The notes under the pieces: model-generated
The model's input: the letters and a program-made list of their open reading frames with translations, nothing else
The model's database searches: none
Told to the model about the DNA's origin: nothing
NCBI RefSeq assembly: GCF_027366395.1
Contig: NZ_CP114771.1
Location: forward strand, 1,364,001-1,428,000
DNA length: 64,000 bases
Direction: 5' to 3'
Source of the DNA: Endozoicomonas sp. GU-1
GTDB taxonomy: Bacteria; Pseudomonadota; Gammaproteobacteria; Pseudomonadales; Endozoicomonadaceae
Translations under genes and position numbers: made by a program
In this document: positions 1-9,629 of the stretch, piece after piece
How positions within the stretch are numbered: the stretch's first letter is position 1
Layout: every line of letters starts with the position of its first letter

Positions 1-280
1 GATCAATTATTGATCTCAGATAGGTATCACAGGGTATATTTTGAACATGATATAAACTCTTGGCGTTTTCCTTGATAGTGGGCTGTTCACGTTTGTCATC
101 GCAGGCCAGTAACGATGGATTTTTGTTATGAAAAACAGCAAGGGCATACATAAACAAATCGGAAATGGAAAAATTTGATGAGCGCCCTTTTTGTGAGCGA
201 GGATCGGGAATCTCTTGAACTTGTTCAAAGACAAGATCAATGAGGTCAGTAGTAACCGAATGATTATAAGAGGTAGGCAT
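1..280 (-). CDS. Transposase, N-terminal part (runs off the left edge)
   Basis: An open frame begins with ATG at 280 on the minus strand, reads about 93 codons without a stop and leaves the window. The protein starts MPTSYNHSVTTDLID and contains DPRSQKGR, SDLFMYALAVF, NPSLLACDD and PCDTYLRSIID. This is the usual N-terminal layout of IS4-like DDE transposases: a 'DPR.K' start, a 'DLFM.ALA.F' helix and a 'PSLL' motif. The catalytic DDE residues would lie outside the window. It sits where hsdR breaks off, so the gene belongs to the element that disrupts hsdR. I am confident it is a transposase but not of the exact IS family. Confidence 0.75.
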   Translation of the reverse strand, partial: MPTSYNHSVTTDLIDLVFEQVQEIPDPRSQKGRSSNFSISDLFMYALAVFHNKNPSLLACDDKREQPTIKENAKSLYHVQNIPCDTYLRSIID

Positions 281-400
281 AGGATACTGTGTTGCTATTT
301 TGCCAAAAGCATCATCTATTTTAGACTGCGTAGCTGAAATTGTCCTGTAAGCTTCCAGACCTTGGGAACAGCGGGCTTTCAGTCGTTGTGGGAATTACTG
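1..400 (-). mobile_element. Insertion sequence fragment interrupting hsdR
   Basis: HsdR-like reading is lost near position 400, right after a conserved IVTIQTFPF stretch, and the next gene downstream is a transposase. The right-hand boundary of the element is therefore near 390-405. Terminal repeats and target duplication cannot be defined because the other end is outside the window. Confidence 0.65.
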
Positions 401-1733
401 GATTGGTACTGCTCTCAATAGCTGCCAGTACAAACGGAAAAGTTTGGATGGTCACGATAATAATCGGCTGGGCATTTTCCAGGGCACTGGCCAGCTTCTC
501 TGATTTTGAGCCCTGCCCCTCCTTATTATTAATGCGCTCCACCACACCATCGGCGTGTTCAAACTGGTAAATGGTATCCTGAAGCTGGTCGTCCAGCACC
601 GTCCGGTCGGTAATCACGATCACTGAATGGAACTGTTTATCACCGTCGTCTTTATAAAGGGTGGATAGCTGATGGGCAGTCCAGGCAATTGAATTGGACT
701 TGCCGGAACCGGCACTGTGTTGCACCAGGTAACGATGGCCGGAACCTTCGGTACGGGCAGCGCCAATCAGTTTACGCACCACATCCCATTGGTGATACCG
801 AGGGAAAATCAGCGTCTCCTTTTTGGTTTTGCGGCCTTCCCAGTCTTCGGACTCCTTAATCTCAAGGTGAATGTAACGGGCAAGAATATTCAGCAGGTTG
901 TCCGGCAGCAGCACCTCATTCCACAGGTAATCGGTGGCATAGCGGTTCTCATCGTCGGGAATATCATTACCAGCGCCGCCTTCTTTTGTCCCCTTATTAA
1001 ACGGCAGGAAGAAGGTATCAGCACCGGCCAACCGGGTTGCCATATAAACCTGATACTGGCTGACAGCAAAATGCACCAGCGCACCCCGCTTGAAGGTGAG
1101 CAGCGGTTCCGGCTTACCGGTTTCCGGGTCTTTGGGCTGGCGAGTGGTTTTATACTGCCGAATGGCGTTATCCACCGACTGCTTGAACTCGGATTTCAGC
1201 TCCAGCGTCGCTACCGGCAGACCATTGATAAACAGCACCAGATCAATGCGCCACGACCTGGCCTTTTTACCGGTTTCAACAAGGTGCTCATCGGTAGCAT
1301 AGGGCGAATACACCAGCTCCGGCACAAGGCGACAACGGTTCTCTTTATAACGGGCCAGCGTATCCGGGTTCAGATCATGCTCCGGCATAAACTGGCACAG
1401 GCAAAACCGGGCATTGCGAATCTTCAGCCCATGGCGCAACACCCCAAGGGTGCCGTAACTGCGTAGCTCTTTATCAATGGCATTGGGGTCAGCCTTATTA
1501 AGCTGGGTCAGCAGGTGGCTGATAAAGTGCTGTTCCGAATCCGAGGGGAATACCTTACAGAACTTCTCCCACTCCTTCGGCTGAGTCTGTTTGACAAAAC
1601 CAAGCACATCGCTGGTGTACAGCGCCGTTTCCCGGTGGTACTGGTCGCCGGAACCCAATAGCCAGCCATTGGCCTGCATCTGGGCGATTATTTCGTTCTG
1701 GAAAACGGCCTCAACGGTGGCGTCCCTGCTCAT
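321..1733 (-). pseudogene. hsdR: Type I restriction enzyme R subunit, truncated by IS insertion
   Basis: HsdR is the ATP-dependent translocase and nuclease of type I restriction complexes and is usually about 800-1100 residues. Only about 440 authentic residues remain. The N-terminal nuclease domain is present (RIDLVLFINGLPVATLELK, the D...E-x-K core), then a helicase Walker A (HSAGSGKSNS) and VITDRTVLDDQL. The sequence stops being HsdR-like after IVTIQTFPFVLAAIESS. The last 25 or so codons come from the inserted element, and the DEAD/DEAH box and later helicase motifs are missing. The start ATG at 1733 follows the upstream nuclease gene by 3 bp, so it was the last gene of the hsd operon. Restriction by this system should be lost unless another R subunit exists. 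Confidence 0.9.
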
Positions 1734-1736
1734 ACA

Positions 1737-2783
1737 CTACTCACTTTTGTTCTCAATACGCTGGCGGGCATTGTGGATGGCCCGCTGGAAGCGTTCTTCC
1801 AGCACCGCCTTGGGCGGCAGGTTGGTCAGGTAATCCGCCACATGGATGCCGCTTTTATCCAGCTCCAGCAGTTCGATCTGTTCCTGCTTTTTACCTGCAC
1901 AGAGAATAATACCAATGGGTGATTCTTCCCCGGGCTGTCGGTCGTACTTATCCAGCCAGCGCAGGTAGAGCTCCATCTGCCCCTTATACTCTGCCTTGAA
2001 CTTGCCGGTCTTTAGCTCGACAGCCACCAGCCGTTGCAGCTTGCGGTTGTAAAACAGCAGATCAATATAAAAGTCATCCTCATCAATCTGAACCCGGTGC
2101 TGACGGGCCACAAAGGTGAAGCCCATCCCCAGTTCCAGCAGGAACTGCTCCATCTCCTGCAGAATGGCATCTTCCAGCCCTTTTTCCAGGTAGGTGTCGT
2201 TCAATTCAAGAAAGTTCAGAATATACGGGTCTTTCAATACCAGGTCCTGATTCGCCAGCCCCTGCTCCCGCAGCTTTTTAAGATCACTGGCAATGGTCGC
2301 CTCCGGCTTGCGGGAGAGTGCCGTCCGTTCATACAGCATGGAATCCAGGCGTTCGCTGAAGGTGCGGACAGACCACCGTTCCTGGGCCGCCATGGTCAGG
2401 TAAAACTCCCGTTTCAGCGGGTCATTAATGTAAATCAACTGCTTGATATGGGACCAGCTCAATTGTCTCCACACTGTAGAGACAATCTCATCCGCCCTGC
2501 ATACCTCCGCCAGCCGGGTGCAATGGCGCAGTTGCTGGGGGCTCCAGCCTTTGCCCATGGCGGCGGTGAGTTGCTTCGACAGGTTAATCACCACCTGCTT
2601 GCCATAGTCTGCCCGCTCACCTTTAAGCACCTCGGCATTGATACGCTCCCCCACCTGCCAGTAAAGCAGGGTCAGTTCGGTATTCACCGCCACCGCAGCC
2701 CGCTGACGGGCGGACTGGATCAGGCCTTTGATTTCGCTGAACAGGGTGTCTGGGTGCTCCGGCGCTTCAGGCGGTTTGCTCAT
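1737..2783 (-). CDS. YhcG/DUF1016-family PD-(D/E)XK nuclease
   Basis: The protein has 348 residues if it starts at MSKPPEAPEH (2783). A start at 2840 would lie deep inside hsdS. It has the two-part plan of the YhcG family. The N-terminal winged-helix DUF1016 region carries INLSKQL and SWSHIKQLI. The C-terminal nuclease-like region carries [22 protein letters not shown] and VAVELKTGKF, the D...E-x-K catalytic core, then GIILCAGK. It overlaps the end of hsdS by 17 nt and precedes hsdR by 3 bp, so it is cotranscribed with the restriction system. The family is often found beside type I systems, but its role there is not established. DNA cleavage is inferred from the fold. Confidence 0.85.
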   Translation of the reverse strand: MSKPPEAPEHPDTLFSEIKGLIQSARQRAAVAVNTELTLLYWQVGERINAEVLKGERADYGKQVVINLSKQLTAAMGKGWSPQQLRHCTRLAEVCRADEIVSTVWRQLSWSHIKQLIYINDPLKREFYLTMAAQERWSVRTFSERLDSMLYERTALSRKPEATIASDLKKLREQGLANQDLVLKDPYILNFLELNDTYLEKGLEDAILQEMEQFLLELGMGFTFVARQHRVQIDEDDFYIDLLFYNRKLQRLVAVELKTGKFKAEYKGQMELYLRWLDKYDRQPGEESPIGIILCAGKKQEQIELLELDKSGIHVADYLTNLPPKAVLEERFQRAIHNARQRIENKSE

Positions 2784-4116
2784 GGGGGGCCTCGGGGTGT
2801 TTTTGTTGTGGGTGGGCAGTGGGTGTCCAGTTGCGGACATCGATCTTTCCGGTAACTGTGGCGGAGATCAAGGCTGCGCGGCGTTCTTGGAGGTATTTAG
2901 AAAAAATATGCTGCTCATCAATAAGAGCATCAATTACTTGAACTTGTTCTTCTAAATATTGAACGATTGCAGACACTTCATTCTTAGGCGGTGCAAAAAT
3001 AGGTAGGTTACTAATATTTTCTTGTGTCATCGTTGGCATGTAACTACCTGTATTGTAATTGAAGATACAGGCCTGAAGAGCGTCGGTTCCTAAGAAGTAC
3101 GACAAATATCTTGAATCAATCTTTGCACGCTTTAGAAGTACCATCTGAGGGTTGATAGTCATCGGAGTATCAGCTTTTGGTATCACCGCCACTTTACCGA
3201 AAGACCAGCTTGTTTTAGCTAACAGGATATCACCATCTTCTACCATGATTTCGGGTGATTCGTAGTACTTTTCCCAACTTAAGAAAGCTTGTTTTTCTAG
3301 AGAAAATCCCCTGCCATTTATGTTAGATGGGCCTAGAACGACAGCCCCTTCTCCTTCATCCACTATATCTTCTGCGTTATAACCTCGAAATCCAATGCGT
3401 CCTGCGATTTCGACCGTATTTTTCAAGCGGCATACGCTCCAGTGCTCCGGCACTTCACCCAGCCACTCCACACCGGAGTCTTTCATCGGTGCATCAGGGT
3501 TAAGGCCTTTGGTCACGGCATGGCTGATCACCGCCTGACGCTTCTCTTGCAGCAGCCGGATCAGGGTTTTCTGCTCCTCGATCAGGGTGTCGATTCTGGC
3601 GGTTTCGTGGTTGAGGAAGTTGGCGATCTGACTCCGTTCAACTTCTTCGGGCGGCACACCAAAAGCGTAATTACCCAAGTGTTCCTGGGTCATACTCGGT
3701 AAAGCAGTATTGGTTGAATAACGGTCAAACTGAATTGTAAGCGCCAGATAATGCAGGTATTTAGCAGGTACATCACTGTTGATCTTTGTATAGTACATTG
3801 TATCAACAGTCCAAAATGGCTCTTTTATATAGAGAGGCTTATCAATAGTCCCCTTTCTTCCAAGCAACACAGATTCTTTGTCGTAAAGAAACTCAGTAGC
3901 AAAAGTAAACTGCCCACCAGAGCCAAGTACAGGGTATCCACTGACTGCTTCAACCGCTTTATAGTCCTGACCATTTTGAATTTGTGCCATATGCTTGAGG
4001 CGTTTAATTTCCCAATGAAGCGGAACCAATCCCAACCACTCAACCCCAGAGTCCTTATACTCCGGATAAGCCCTGTACTTACTGGCCACTGCCGACTGCT
4101 CACTGCCAACTGTCAC
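2767..4116 (-). CDS. hsdS: Type I restriction enzyme specificity subunit
   Basis: HsdS, 449 residues, sets the target sequence of the methylase and restriction complexes. It has the classic duplicated architecture. TRD1 opens with KDSGVEWLGLVPLHWEIKRL. A central conserved helix follows (ETARIDTLIEEQKTLIRLL). TRD2 opens with a near-copy of the first boundary, KDSGVEWLGEVPEHWSV, and a second conserved helix (VIDALIDEQHIF) ends the protein. The internal repeat of boundary motifs marks two half-sites of a bipartite target. Its start overlaps the stop of the YhcG-like gene upstream by 4 nt and its end overlaps the next nuclease gene. Both TRDs look intact, so a methylation specificity should exist even though hsdR is broken. 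Confidence 0.93.
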   Translation of the reverse strand: MTVGSEQSAVASKYRAYPEYKDSGVEWLGLVPLHWEIKRLKHMAQIQNGQDYKAVEAVSGYPVLGSGGQFTFATEFLYDKESVLLGRKGTIDKPLYIKEPFWTVDTMYYTKINSDVPAKYLHYLALTIQFDRYSTNTALPSMTQEHLGNYAFGVPPEEVERSQIANFLNHETARIDTLIEEQKTLIRLLQEKRQAVISHAVTKGLNPDAPMKDSGVEWLGEVPEHWSVCRLKNTVEIAGRIGFRGYNAEDIVDEGEGAVVLGPSNINGRGFSLEKQAFLSWEKYYESPEIMVEDGDILLAKTSWSFGKVAVIPKADTPMTINPQMVLLKRAKIDSRYLSYFLGTDALQACIFNYNTGSYMPTMTQENISNLPIFAPPKNEVSAIVQYLEEQVQVIDALIDEQHIFSKYLQERRAALISATVTGKIDVRNWTPTAHPQQKHPEAPHEQTA

Positions 4117-5171
4117 AACTCACCTCCCAGTTCCTGCTCAATTTCTTCCACACTGGGCAGTTGCGATTGCAGGTTTTCCGGCAACGATTGCGTCAGTTGA
4201 TACTCTGATACGCCAATAGGCTTTTGGATGTCGCTAAGGGCGTACTCCGCCACCATCTTGTCTTTGTTTTTGCACAGCAAAATACCAATGGTGGGCGCAT
4301 CTCCTTCTTTACGCAGTTGCTCGTCCACCGCCTTGATATAGAAATTCAGCTTGCCCGCATGCTCCGGTTCAAAGTCGCCTGCTTTCAACTCAATCACCAC
4401 ATAACAATGCAGACGGGCATGGTAAAACAGCAGATCAATGTAAAAATCCCGTGTACCTACTTGCAGTTTGACCTGCTTTCCCATGTACGCAAAACCGGCA
4501 CCCAGCTCCAGCAGAAACTGGGTGATATGCTCTATCAGCCCCTGTTCCAGCTCTTTCTCGTTGTAGCTTTTGGTCAGGGTGAGGAAATCAAATACGTAAG
4601 GGTCTTTCAGGGTTTGCTGTGCCAGATCGGACTGTACCGCTGGCAGAGTGGCGCTAAAATTACTGAGCGCGTCTCCTTCCCGCTGCCACAGGCCACTGTC
4701 AATCTGGTGAATCAGTACATTACGGCTCCAACCATGTTCGATGGTGCTACGAATGTAATACTGCGCCTCATCCACCGATTGGCATTTACTGATGATCTGT
4801 AAATTGTGTCCCCAGGGCACTTGAGCTAATTGGGCAACAGCCTGTTGCCCAATTGCCTGACCCTGTGAGTAAAAAAGGAACCACTGCCGAATGTATTTAA
4901 GGTTTCGTTCAGAAAAGCCTTTAATGTCGGGAAATTCTTTCATCAGGTCTTTGCTGAGCTGTTTTAAAAAACCATCGCCCCAGTTAGCCGTAGACTGGCG
5001 CTGAACAATATCGGCCCCCAGTTCCCAGTAGAAAGTCAGCAGGGTGGTGTTTACCTGAACGGTGGCCTTGATTTGGGTTTGCTGTACCTTTTGTTTGAGA
5101 TCTTTTAACCACCGCTTGTAGTCACTGTTGTGATTAAGGCCAAGACTGGTGCTGTTGTTCGCCTTGCTCAT
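4113..5171 (-). CDS. Second YhcG/DUF1016-family PD-(D/E)XK nuclease
   Basis: A 352-residue protein with the same plan as the one at 1737-2783 but clearly diverged from it. The N-terminal DUF1016 region includes [22 protein letters not shown] and [10 protein letters not shown]. The C-terminal nuclease core includes [23 protein letters not shown] and [10 protein letters not shown], then [10 protein letters not shown]. It overlaps hsdM upstream and hsdS downstream by 4 nt each (ATGA-type junctions), showing tight translational coupling. Having two paralogous YhcG proteins interleaved between hsdM, hsdS and hsdR is unusual. Function in the complex is unknown; nuclease chemistry is inferred from the conserved D...E-x-K. 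Confidence 0.87.
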   Translation of the reverse strand: MSKANNSTSLGLNHNSDYKRWLKDLKQKVQQTQIKATVQVNTTLLTFYWELGADIVQRQSTANWGDGFLKQLSKDLMKEFPDIKGFSERNLKYIRQWFLFYSQGQAIGQQAVAQLAQVPWGHNLQIISKCQSVDEAQYYIRSTIEHGWSRNVLIHQIDSGLWQREGDALSNFSATLPAVQSDLAQQTLKDPYVFDFLTLTKSYNEKELEQGLIEHITQFLLELGAGFAYMGKQVKLQVGTRDFYIDLLFYHARLHCYVVIELKAGDFEPEHAGKLNFYIKAVDEQLRKEGDAPTIGILLCKNKDKMVAEYALSDIQKPIGVSEYQLTQSLPENLQSQLPSVEEIEQELGGEL

Positions 5172-7411
5172 GAATGCACCTCCGCCAGCAGGCCCATAAT
5201 CCGGCCACTTACCACATCCAGATCAGCATCAATAGCTTCCAGGGCACGGGGCGGCTGGTACACATAGAAGTGGCGGTTAAAGGGAATCTCATAGCCGACA
5301 ATACCGATCTCATCGTCCTGCTCATCCCGCTTGCTGGCATTGATCCAGGCATCCGGTACATGGGGCGTCACTTCCCGCTGAAAGTAGGTTTCGATCAGCG
5401 TTGAGGTGGTCACCGATGGATCAAGGGGGATATTCTCGTTATCCCGCAGGTCGCCATCGGTTTCAAACTCGACGACGTTGCCACGGTATTCAAAGGCTCC
5501 ATAGAGGGGCTGCGACTCTTCTTTTAATACCTTTTTGACAACGGGCTCGGCCTCCGGGTTCTTATGGGTAATGGCATCCAGAAGCTGTTTTTTCTCTTTG
5601 GCATCTAGCTTGATCGCCCGCTTTTTAATAGCTGCCTTCAATAATTCATCAAAGCGATTGAAATCATCGCTGTTCTCAATACCGACCTCAGACTGAAGCT
5701 GTTGCGCCTTTTCCATCAGCTTGCGCTGGAACAACCACAGTTTGGTATCCAGTACTTCTTTGATCTGCTTCTCTTTCAGCTCGGTAAAGTCTTTTTTGAT
5801 CTTGTTGCGAATGGCTTCTTCCTGCTCTGCCAGTGTCGAGTAGCAGGCATCGCCAAACTGTTCGAATAGCCAGCGCATTACATTGTTAAACGGTTTGGGC
5901 GCATAACGCAGGCTGGCAACGGCTTCATCGGTAAATCGGACGGAGAGGCGCAGGGGGCGTTCTACCGTTATGCGACGATAACCGAACTGGTATGTCTCAA
6001 ATAGTTTACTGATTGCTATGCCATTGGAGTCAGTAGCTTCCGCCTCAAACTTGCCAAAACAGCGAGTCACCATGGCACGGTCTTCCGGGCTCATCATATT
6101 GCGCTTGGAACCCAGGGACTTGCGCATCTTGCCAAACAGCTTCGCACCATTGATAAGCTGGACCTTGCCCTTACGCTCCACCGATTTTTTGTTGGACAGC
6201 ACCCAGATATAGGTCGCAATGCCAGTGTTGTAGAACATATCGGTAGGCAGGGCGACAATGGCTTCCAGCAGATCGGCTTCCAGAATATAGCGTCGAATCT
6301 CACTTTCACCACTGTCCGCGCCGCCGGTAAACAACGGCGAACCGTTCAGGATAATGCCGATCCGGCTGGGGTTTTGATTATCGGGCGTGATAGCCCGAAA
6401 TTTGCTGATCAGGTGCATCAGGAACAACAGGGAACCATCCGATACCCGTGGCAGACCCGGGCCAAAGCGACCATCAAAGCCTTTCACGTCATGTTCCGTT
6501 TTGACCGTACTTTCGATCTTCTTCCAGTCCACTCCGAACGGTGGATTGGAAAGCATATAATCAAACTGCTGACTGGCAAGCTGGTCATTGGACAGGGTAT
6601 TGCCCAGCTTGATACGGCTGACATCCTGCCCCTTGATCAGCATATCGGCTTTACAGATGGCGTAGGACTCCGGGTTCAGCTCCTGACCAAAGGCGCGCAT
6701 CACCGCATTGGCGTTATGTTCATGCACATATTCCATACCGGAAGAAAGAAAGCCACCAGTACCGGCAGTGGGATCGTAAATGGTGCGGATAATGCCTTCT
6801 TTTGTTAAGGCATCGTCGTCTTCCATAAACACCAGGGAGGTGGTGAGCTGGACAATATCCCGTGGGGTAAAGTGCTCCCCGGCGGTTTCGTTGGAGCTTT
6901 CGGCAAATTTGCGGATCAGTTCCTCAAACACCAGCCCCATATCGTGATTGGAGATGACATCCGGGCTCAGGTCGATGCTGCCAAACTTCTGCACCACCTT
7001 ATACAACAGGTTGGCCTCCTGCAGGCCGCCAACAAATTCATCGAACTTGAAATGTTCAAAAATCTCCCTGGCATCCCGTGAGAAGGCAAGCACATAGCTT
7101 TCCAGATTGTCTTTAATACCGATCTGTCCAAGTTTGGAGAGATCCATCGGTGATGTATTAAAGAAGGACAACCCGGCCGCCCGCAACAACAGCTTCTCCC
7201 GCCCCTCTTCCGGCAGGTTCATCACCTTCACTTTTTCATACTGGGCCAGCACCGCTTCTTTGGTAGGCTCCAACACGCATTCCAGACGGCGGAGCAGGGT
7301 AAACGGCAGAATGATGCGCCCGTACTGGGACTGTTTAAAGTCGCCCCGCAGCAGATCAGCAACGGACCAGATAAAGGCGGCAAGGTTGTTGGAGGCTTGG
7401 GTGTTAGGCAT
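5168..7411 (-). CDS. hsdM: Type I DNA methyltransferase (M subunit)
   Basis: HsdM transfers a methyl group from SAM to adenine N6 in the target set by HsdS. From MPNTQASNN at 7411 the protein is 747 residues; an upstream in-frame ATG at 7513 gives a non-homologous leader. The N-terminal helical domain ([16 protein letters not shown]) is followed by the SAM motif DPTAGTGG near residue 213 and the catalytic NPPFG near residue 289. The C-terminal third is longer than in short HsdM proteins and is rich in Lys and Glu ([20 protein letters not shown]), likely coiled and used for HsdS contact. It is the first gene of the minus-strand operon. All key motifs are intact. Confidence 0.95.
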   Translation of the reverse strand: MPNTQASNNLAAFIWSVADLLRGDFKQSQYGRIILPFTLLRRLECVLEPTKEAVLAQYEKVKVMNLPEEGREKLLLRAAGLSFFNTSPMDLSKLGQIGIKDNLESYVLAFSRDAREIFEHFKFDEFVGGLQEANLLYKVVQKFGSIDLSPDVISNHDMGLVFEELIRKFAESSNETAGEHFTPRDIVQLTTSLVFMEDDDALTKEGIIRTIYDPTAGTGGFLSSGMEYVHEHNANAVMRAFGQELNPESYAICKADMLIKGQDVSRIKLGNTLSNDQLASQQFDYMLSNPPFGVDWKKIESTVKTEHDVKGFDGRFGPGLPRVSDGSLLFLMHLISKFRAITPDNQNPSRIGIILNGSPLFTGGADSGESEIRRYILEADLLEAIVALPTDMFYNTGIATYIWVLSNKKSVERKGKVQLINGAKLFGKMRKSLGSKRNMMSPEDRAMVTRCFGKFEAEATDSNGIAISKLFETYQFGYRRITVERPLRLSVRFTDEAVASLRYAPKPFNNVMRWLFEQFGDACYSTLAEQEEAIRNKIKKDFTELKEKQIKEVLDTKLWLFQRKLMEKAQQLQSEVGIENSDDFNRFDELLKAAIKKRAIKLDAKEKKQLLDAITHKNPEAEPVVKKVLKEESQPLYGAFEYRGNVVEFETDGDLRDNENIPLDPSVTTSTLIETYFQREVTPHVPDAWINASKRDEQDDEIGIVGYEIPFNRHFYVYQPPRALEAIDADLDVVSGRIMGLLAEVHS

Positions 7412-7775
7412 TGTCACTTCTTGGGAAGAAAAATCGTTGAGACAAGCAATTACATCTGAGTACCAACCACCACTGTCATCAATGGCACCTTGGCTCCGGC
7501 AATCTGCTGTCATATTCCGTGCAAAAGTGTACCGCTATTCACCGGCTGGCAGTAGTCGTATTCACGACCGGCACCACTAAATACCAATGCAATGGATATA
7601 CAGGCTGGCGTATATAAATAAAAGTGGTGATTAATGACTAATACATCATCAGTGATAGAAATTAATTTTTATTAGATCAAAAAAAGTAACTATTCTGTGA
7701 ACCCAGCCAAACCAGCCCACCAAGCTGGTAAGGAATACCCGCCTTATAATGGCTACGGACTTGGATGAGCTTTTT
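7412..7775. other. Intergenic region upstream of hsdM
   Basis: About 360 bp separate hsdM from the IS66 remnant. The part from 7600 to 7690 is AT-rich and is the likely promoter region of the hsd operon. I see no clear operator, repeat or further gene. Confidence 0.4.
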
Positions 7776-8680
7776 TCAGCTAGAGCTAGGTGGGTCATGG
7801 ATTCGCAATTCTTTGAGACGAGTTTCATCCATCTGCCAAGGTAGCCACTGACTTAAATCTTCTGGTGGCTTCCGGTCATTAGCAATGCAAGCCTCAAGAT
7901 AGCCCTTCAACCACAGCTTCTGATTGATCTTCCAGATCTTCAGGCTTGTCAGCACCGTAAAGAACCAGGCCGCCAGCTCCATACTCCAGTCGCTCCCACT
8001 GCCGTAGTAGTTTTTCCGGCCAACCACGGGGCCCCGCAACGTCTGTTCATCAAACGTGCTGGAGGTGGGGCGGTGATAATTGCGGGTGTTTCCGGGCATT
8101 GACAAGTCTTGCGATATCGCTTGCGATGGTAACGCCTCTTGTGTGGCCTGACCTCAATTTCTATAACATCACAATGATCACAGCCAGGAAACGGTTCGAA
8201 GGGCAAGCGACAGATGGCACAACACTTCTCGTTATTGGGTAGGTCAACGCCCTGATCAACCACCGGCAGGTTCTCATGTTTTCTCCGACCATGGCTCGGG
8301 GAACCAGGTTGCTGGCCACGTTTACGAGTCGTCGGTTGTCGTGTGGTATTTTTGCTTTGCTTTTCCTGACTGGGTTTTGAGCGATTTTTCCTTTCAGTAG
8401 AACGGCCAAAGACCATGTGTTTCATATGACTCAGCTGAGAATCGCGTTCTTTGATGGTCGCCTTGAGTTGATCGACTTCAGCCTTATTATCTTTTTTCAT
8501 CAAGGCAATGGTGCCCAGTAATTCCTGCTCACGAACCCGGGTCCGTTTCCACAGATCCCGGTAGTGGTTGACCTGCCATTTGAGGTCAATGAACTCCTGC
8601 TTGGTCAAAGTGACTTGAACAAGGCTGAAAGGAGTACAGGATTGTTCTGAAGTGCATTCAGGCGAAGTGATTTCAAACAT
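7776..8680 (-). pseudogene. IS66-type transposase remnant, internally deleted and frameshifted
   Basis: Two overlapping frames make one degraded transposase. The upstream frame (8680 to about 8050) has the IS66 TnpC N-terminus: a coiled coil (LKATIKERDSQLSHMKHMVF, then GRSTER), a basic linker, and a Cys pair arrangement (CCAICRLPFEPFPGC and TCQCPETP). The downstream frame (about 8080 to 7776) carries a C-terminal IS66 piece (VGRKNYYGSGSDWSMELAAW, then WLKGYLEACIAN and LSQWLPWQM). The catalytic DDE centre that normally lies between the two is absent, so this copy cannot transpose. It lies beside the 3' end of tRNA-Arg. Confidence 0.8.
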
Positions 8681-8781
8681 CTATCAAGGATAGCTGAACA
8701 GGGCTATTGATGCTTGAATAATGGATTTAGCGAATGGTTACCAAAAAAAAGACCTACACTACTATAAGTCTTTGATTTATA

Positions 8782-8858
8782 TGGCGCTCCCAGGAGGATT
8801 CGAACCTCCGACCTGCCCCTTAGGAGGGGGCTGCGCTATCCAGCTGTGCCATGGGAGC
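8782..8858 (-). tRNA. tRNA-Arg (anticodon CCT)
   Basis: The minus strand folds as a tRNA: acceptor GCTCCCA pairs with TGGGAGC, the T arm contains GGTTCGAATCC, and the anticodon stem CCCC/GGGG closes the loop CTCCTAA. This gives anticodon CCT, which reads AGG arginine codons. The discriminator is G and the 3' CCA is encoded. Its 3' end faces the IS66 remnant and the restriction operon, the usual side for island insertion at tRNA genes. Confidence 0.95.
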
Positions 8859-8978
8859 ATGCGTAATCGGACAGATACCAAGGCATACACCTTTGTGACC
8901 GCGATTGAAGCGTACTTCATTCACAGTGGATGATCAAGCCTTGGCAGAATAAAGGATTTCTAACTGGCGTAAATTGAC

Positions 8979-9191
8979 TCAGGGGCTGTCTTTTTCGGGA
9001 AATACGATTTCAAGCTGTTGCTCAAAGGCAAGCATTTTTTCTGCCAGACGCTCACTGTCAACGATCAACGTCCCATCAAGGTATGCCTGGCGCAGGCGGC
9101 TGACACGATCTTCAGTAGCATTGATAACAAAACTTAGTTTCTTCTCGGAGCCTTCCAAATTCGTACTTGACTCTCGATGCTCTTTATCCAT
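8979..9191 (-). CDS. FlgM-like anti-sigma-28 factor (short)
   Basis: A 70-residue protein starting at ATG 9191, preceded by AGGAG five bases upstream; a GTG two codons earlier would overlap that ribosome site. Its C-terminal half (RVSRLRQAYLDGTLIVDSER, then LAEKMLAFEQQL) matches the sigma-28-binding region of FlgM, where a 'G.Y.VD.ERLA.KLL.FE' pattern is typical. The polar N-terminus is shorter than in E. coli FlgM (97 residues). FlgM holds FliA inactive until it is secreted through the flagellar basal body. No flagellar gene lies nearby, so this is either an unlinked FlgM or a small paralogue acting on another sigma factor. Confidence 0.55.
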   Translation of the reverse strand: MDKEHRESSTNLEGSEKKLSFVINATEDRVSRLRQAYLDGTLIVDSERLAEKMLAFEQQLEIVFPEKDSP

Positions 9192-9629
9192 GTTCACTCC
9201 TTGAACGTTGAGAAAATATTTTTCACTGGCAAGTCGGACATACTGTCACCTCCAGTTCAGGCTGTCTACCCATGATGCCTATTATTTTAGTATACAAATT
9301 TCATACCAATTGAGGTGTGTAATAACTCCGGGCACCTCGTTAAACACAACAGTGAACTGATAGCGAGGTTATCAATGGGAACGCAGGAATCACCAATGGA
9401 ATACTATAAGCTTGTTGGCGGATAGACTGCACCGCTATTGTGCAGCAATAGCGAATTGATCAATGAGAGAGCAAAGCAAAAGCCTGACAATAATATACAC
9501 GACCATTTCCAGCAGAAGATACCTTGCTTGACAACAAGGCTCTTCTGAAACTCAGTTTTAAAGCGTCTCTTGCTGAAACAGCCGATTAACAATCCATCGC
9601 TTTCAGCACATCGCAAGAGCCAGACACCA
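9192..9629. other. Intergenic region with a small hairpin
   Basis: No convincing gene is visible. A perfect 8-bp stem (CGCTATTG/CAATAGCG) with loop TGCAG lies at 9433-9453, downstream of the acidic protein gene, and could be a transcript-end structure, though it lacks a T-tract. The long frame on the minus strand here is the other-frame shadow of the acidic protein. Confidence 0.4.

Noticed and set aside
717-1466. 249-codon plus-strand frame opposite hsdR
   Set aside because: It is the antisense shadow of clearly conserved HsdR domains.
8721-8933. Plus-strand reading frame containing PGGFEPPTCPLGGGCAIQLC
   Set aside because: It is the antisense of tRNA-Arg, a well-known spurious translation, not a protein.
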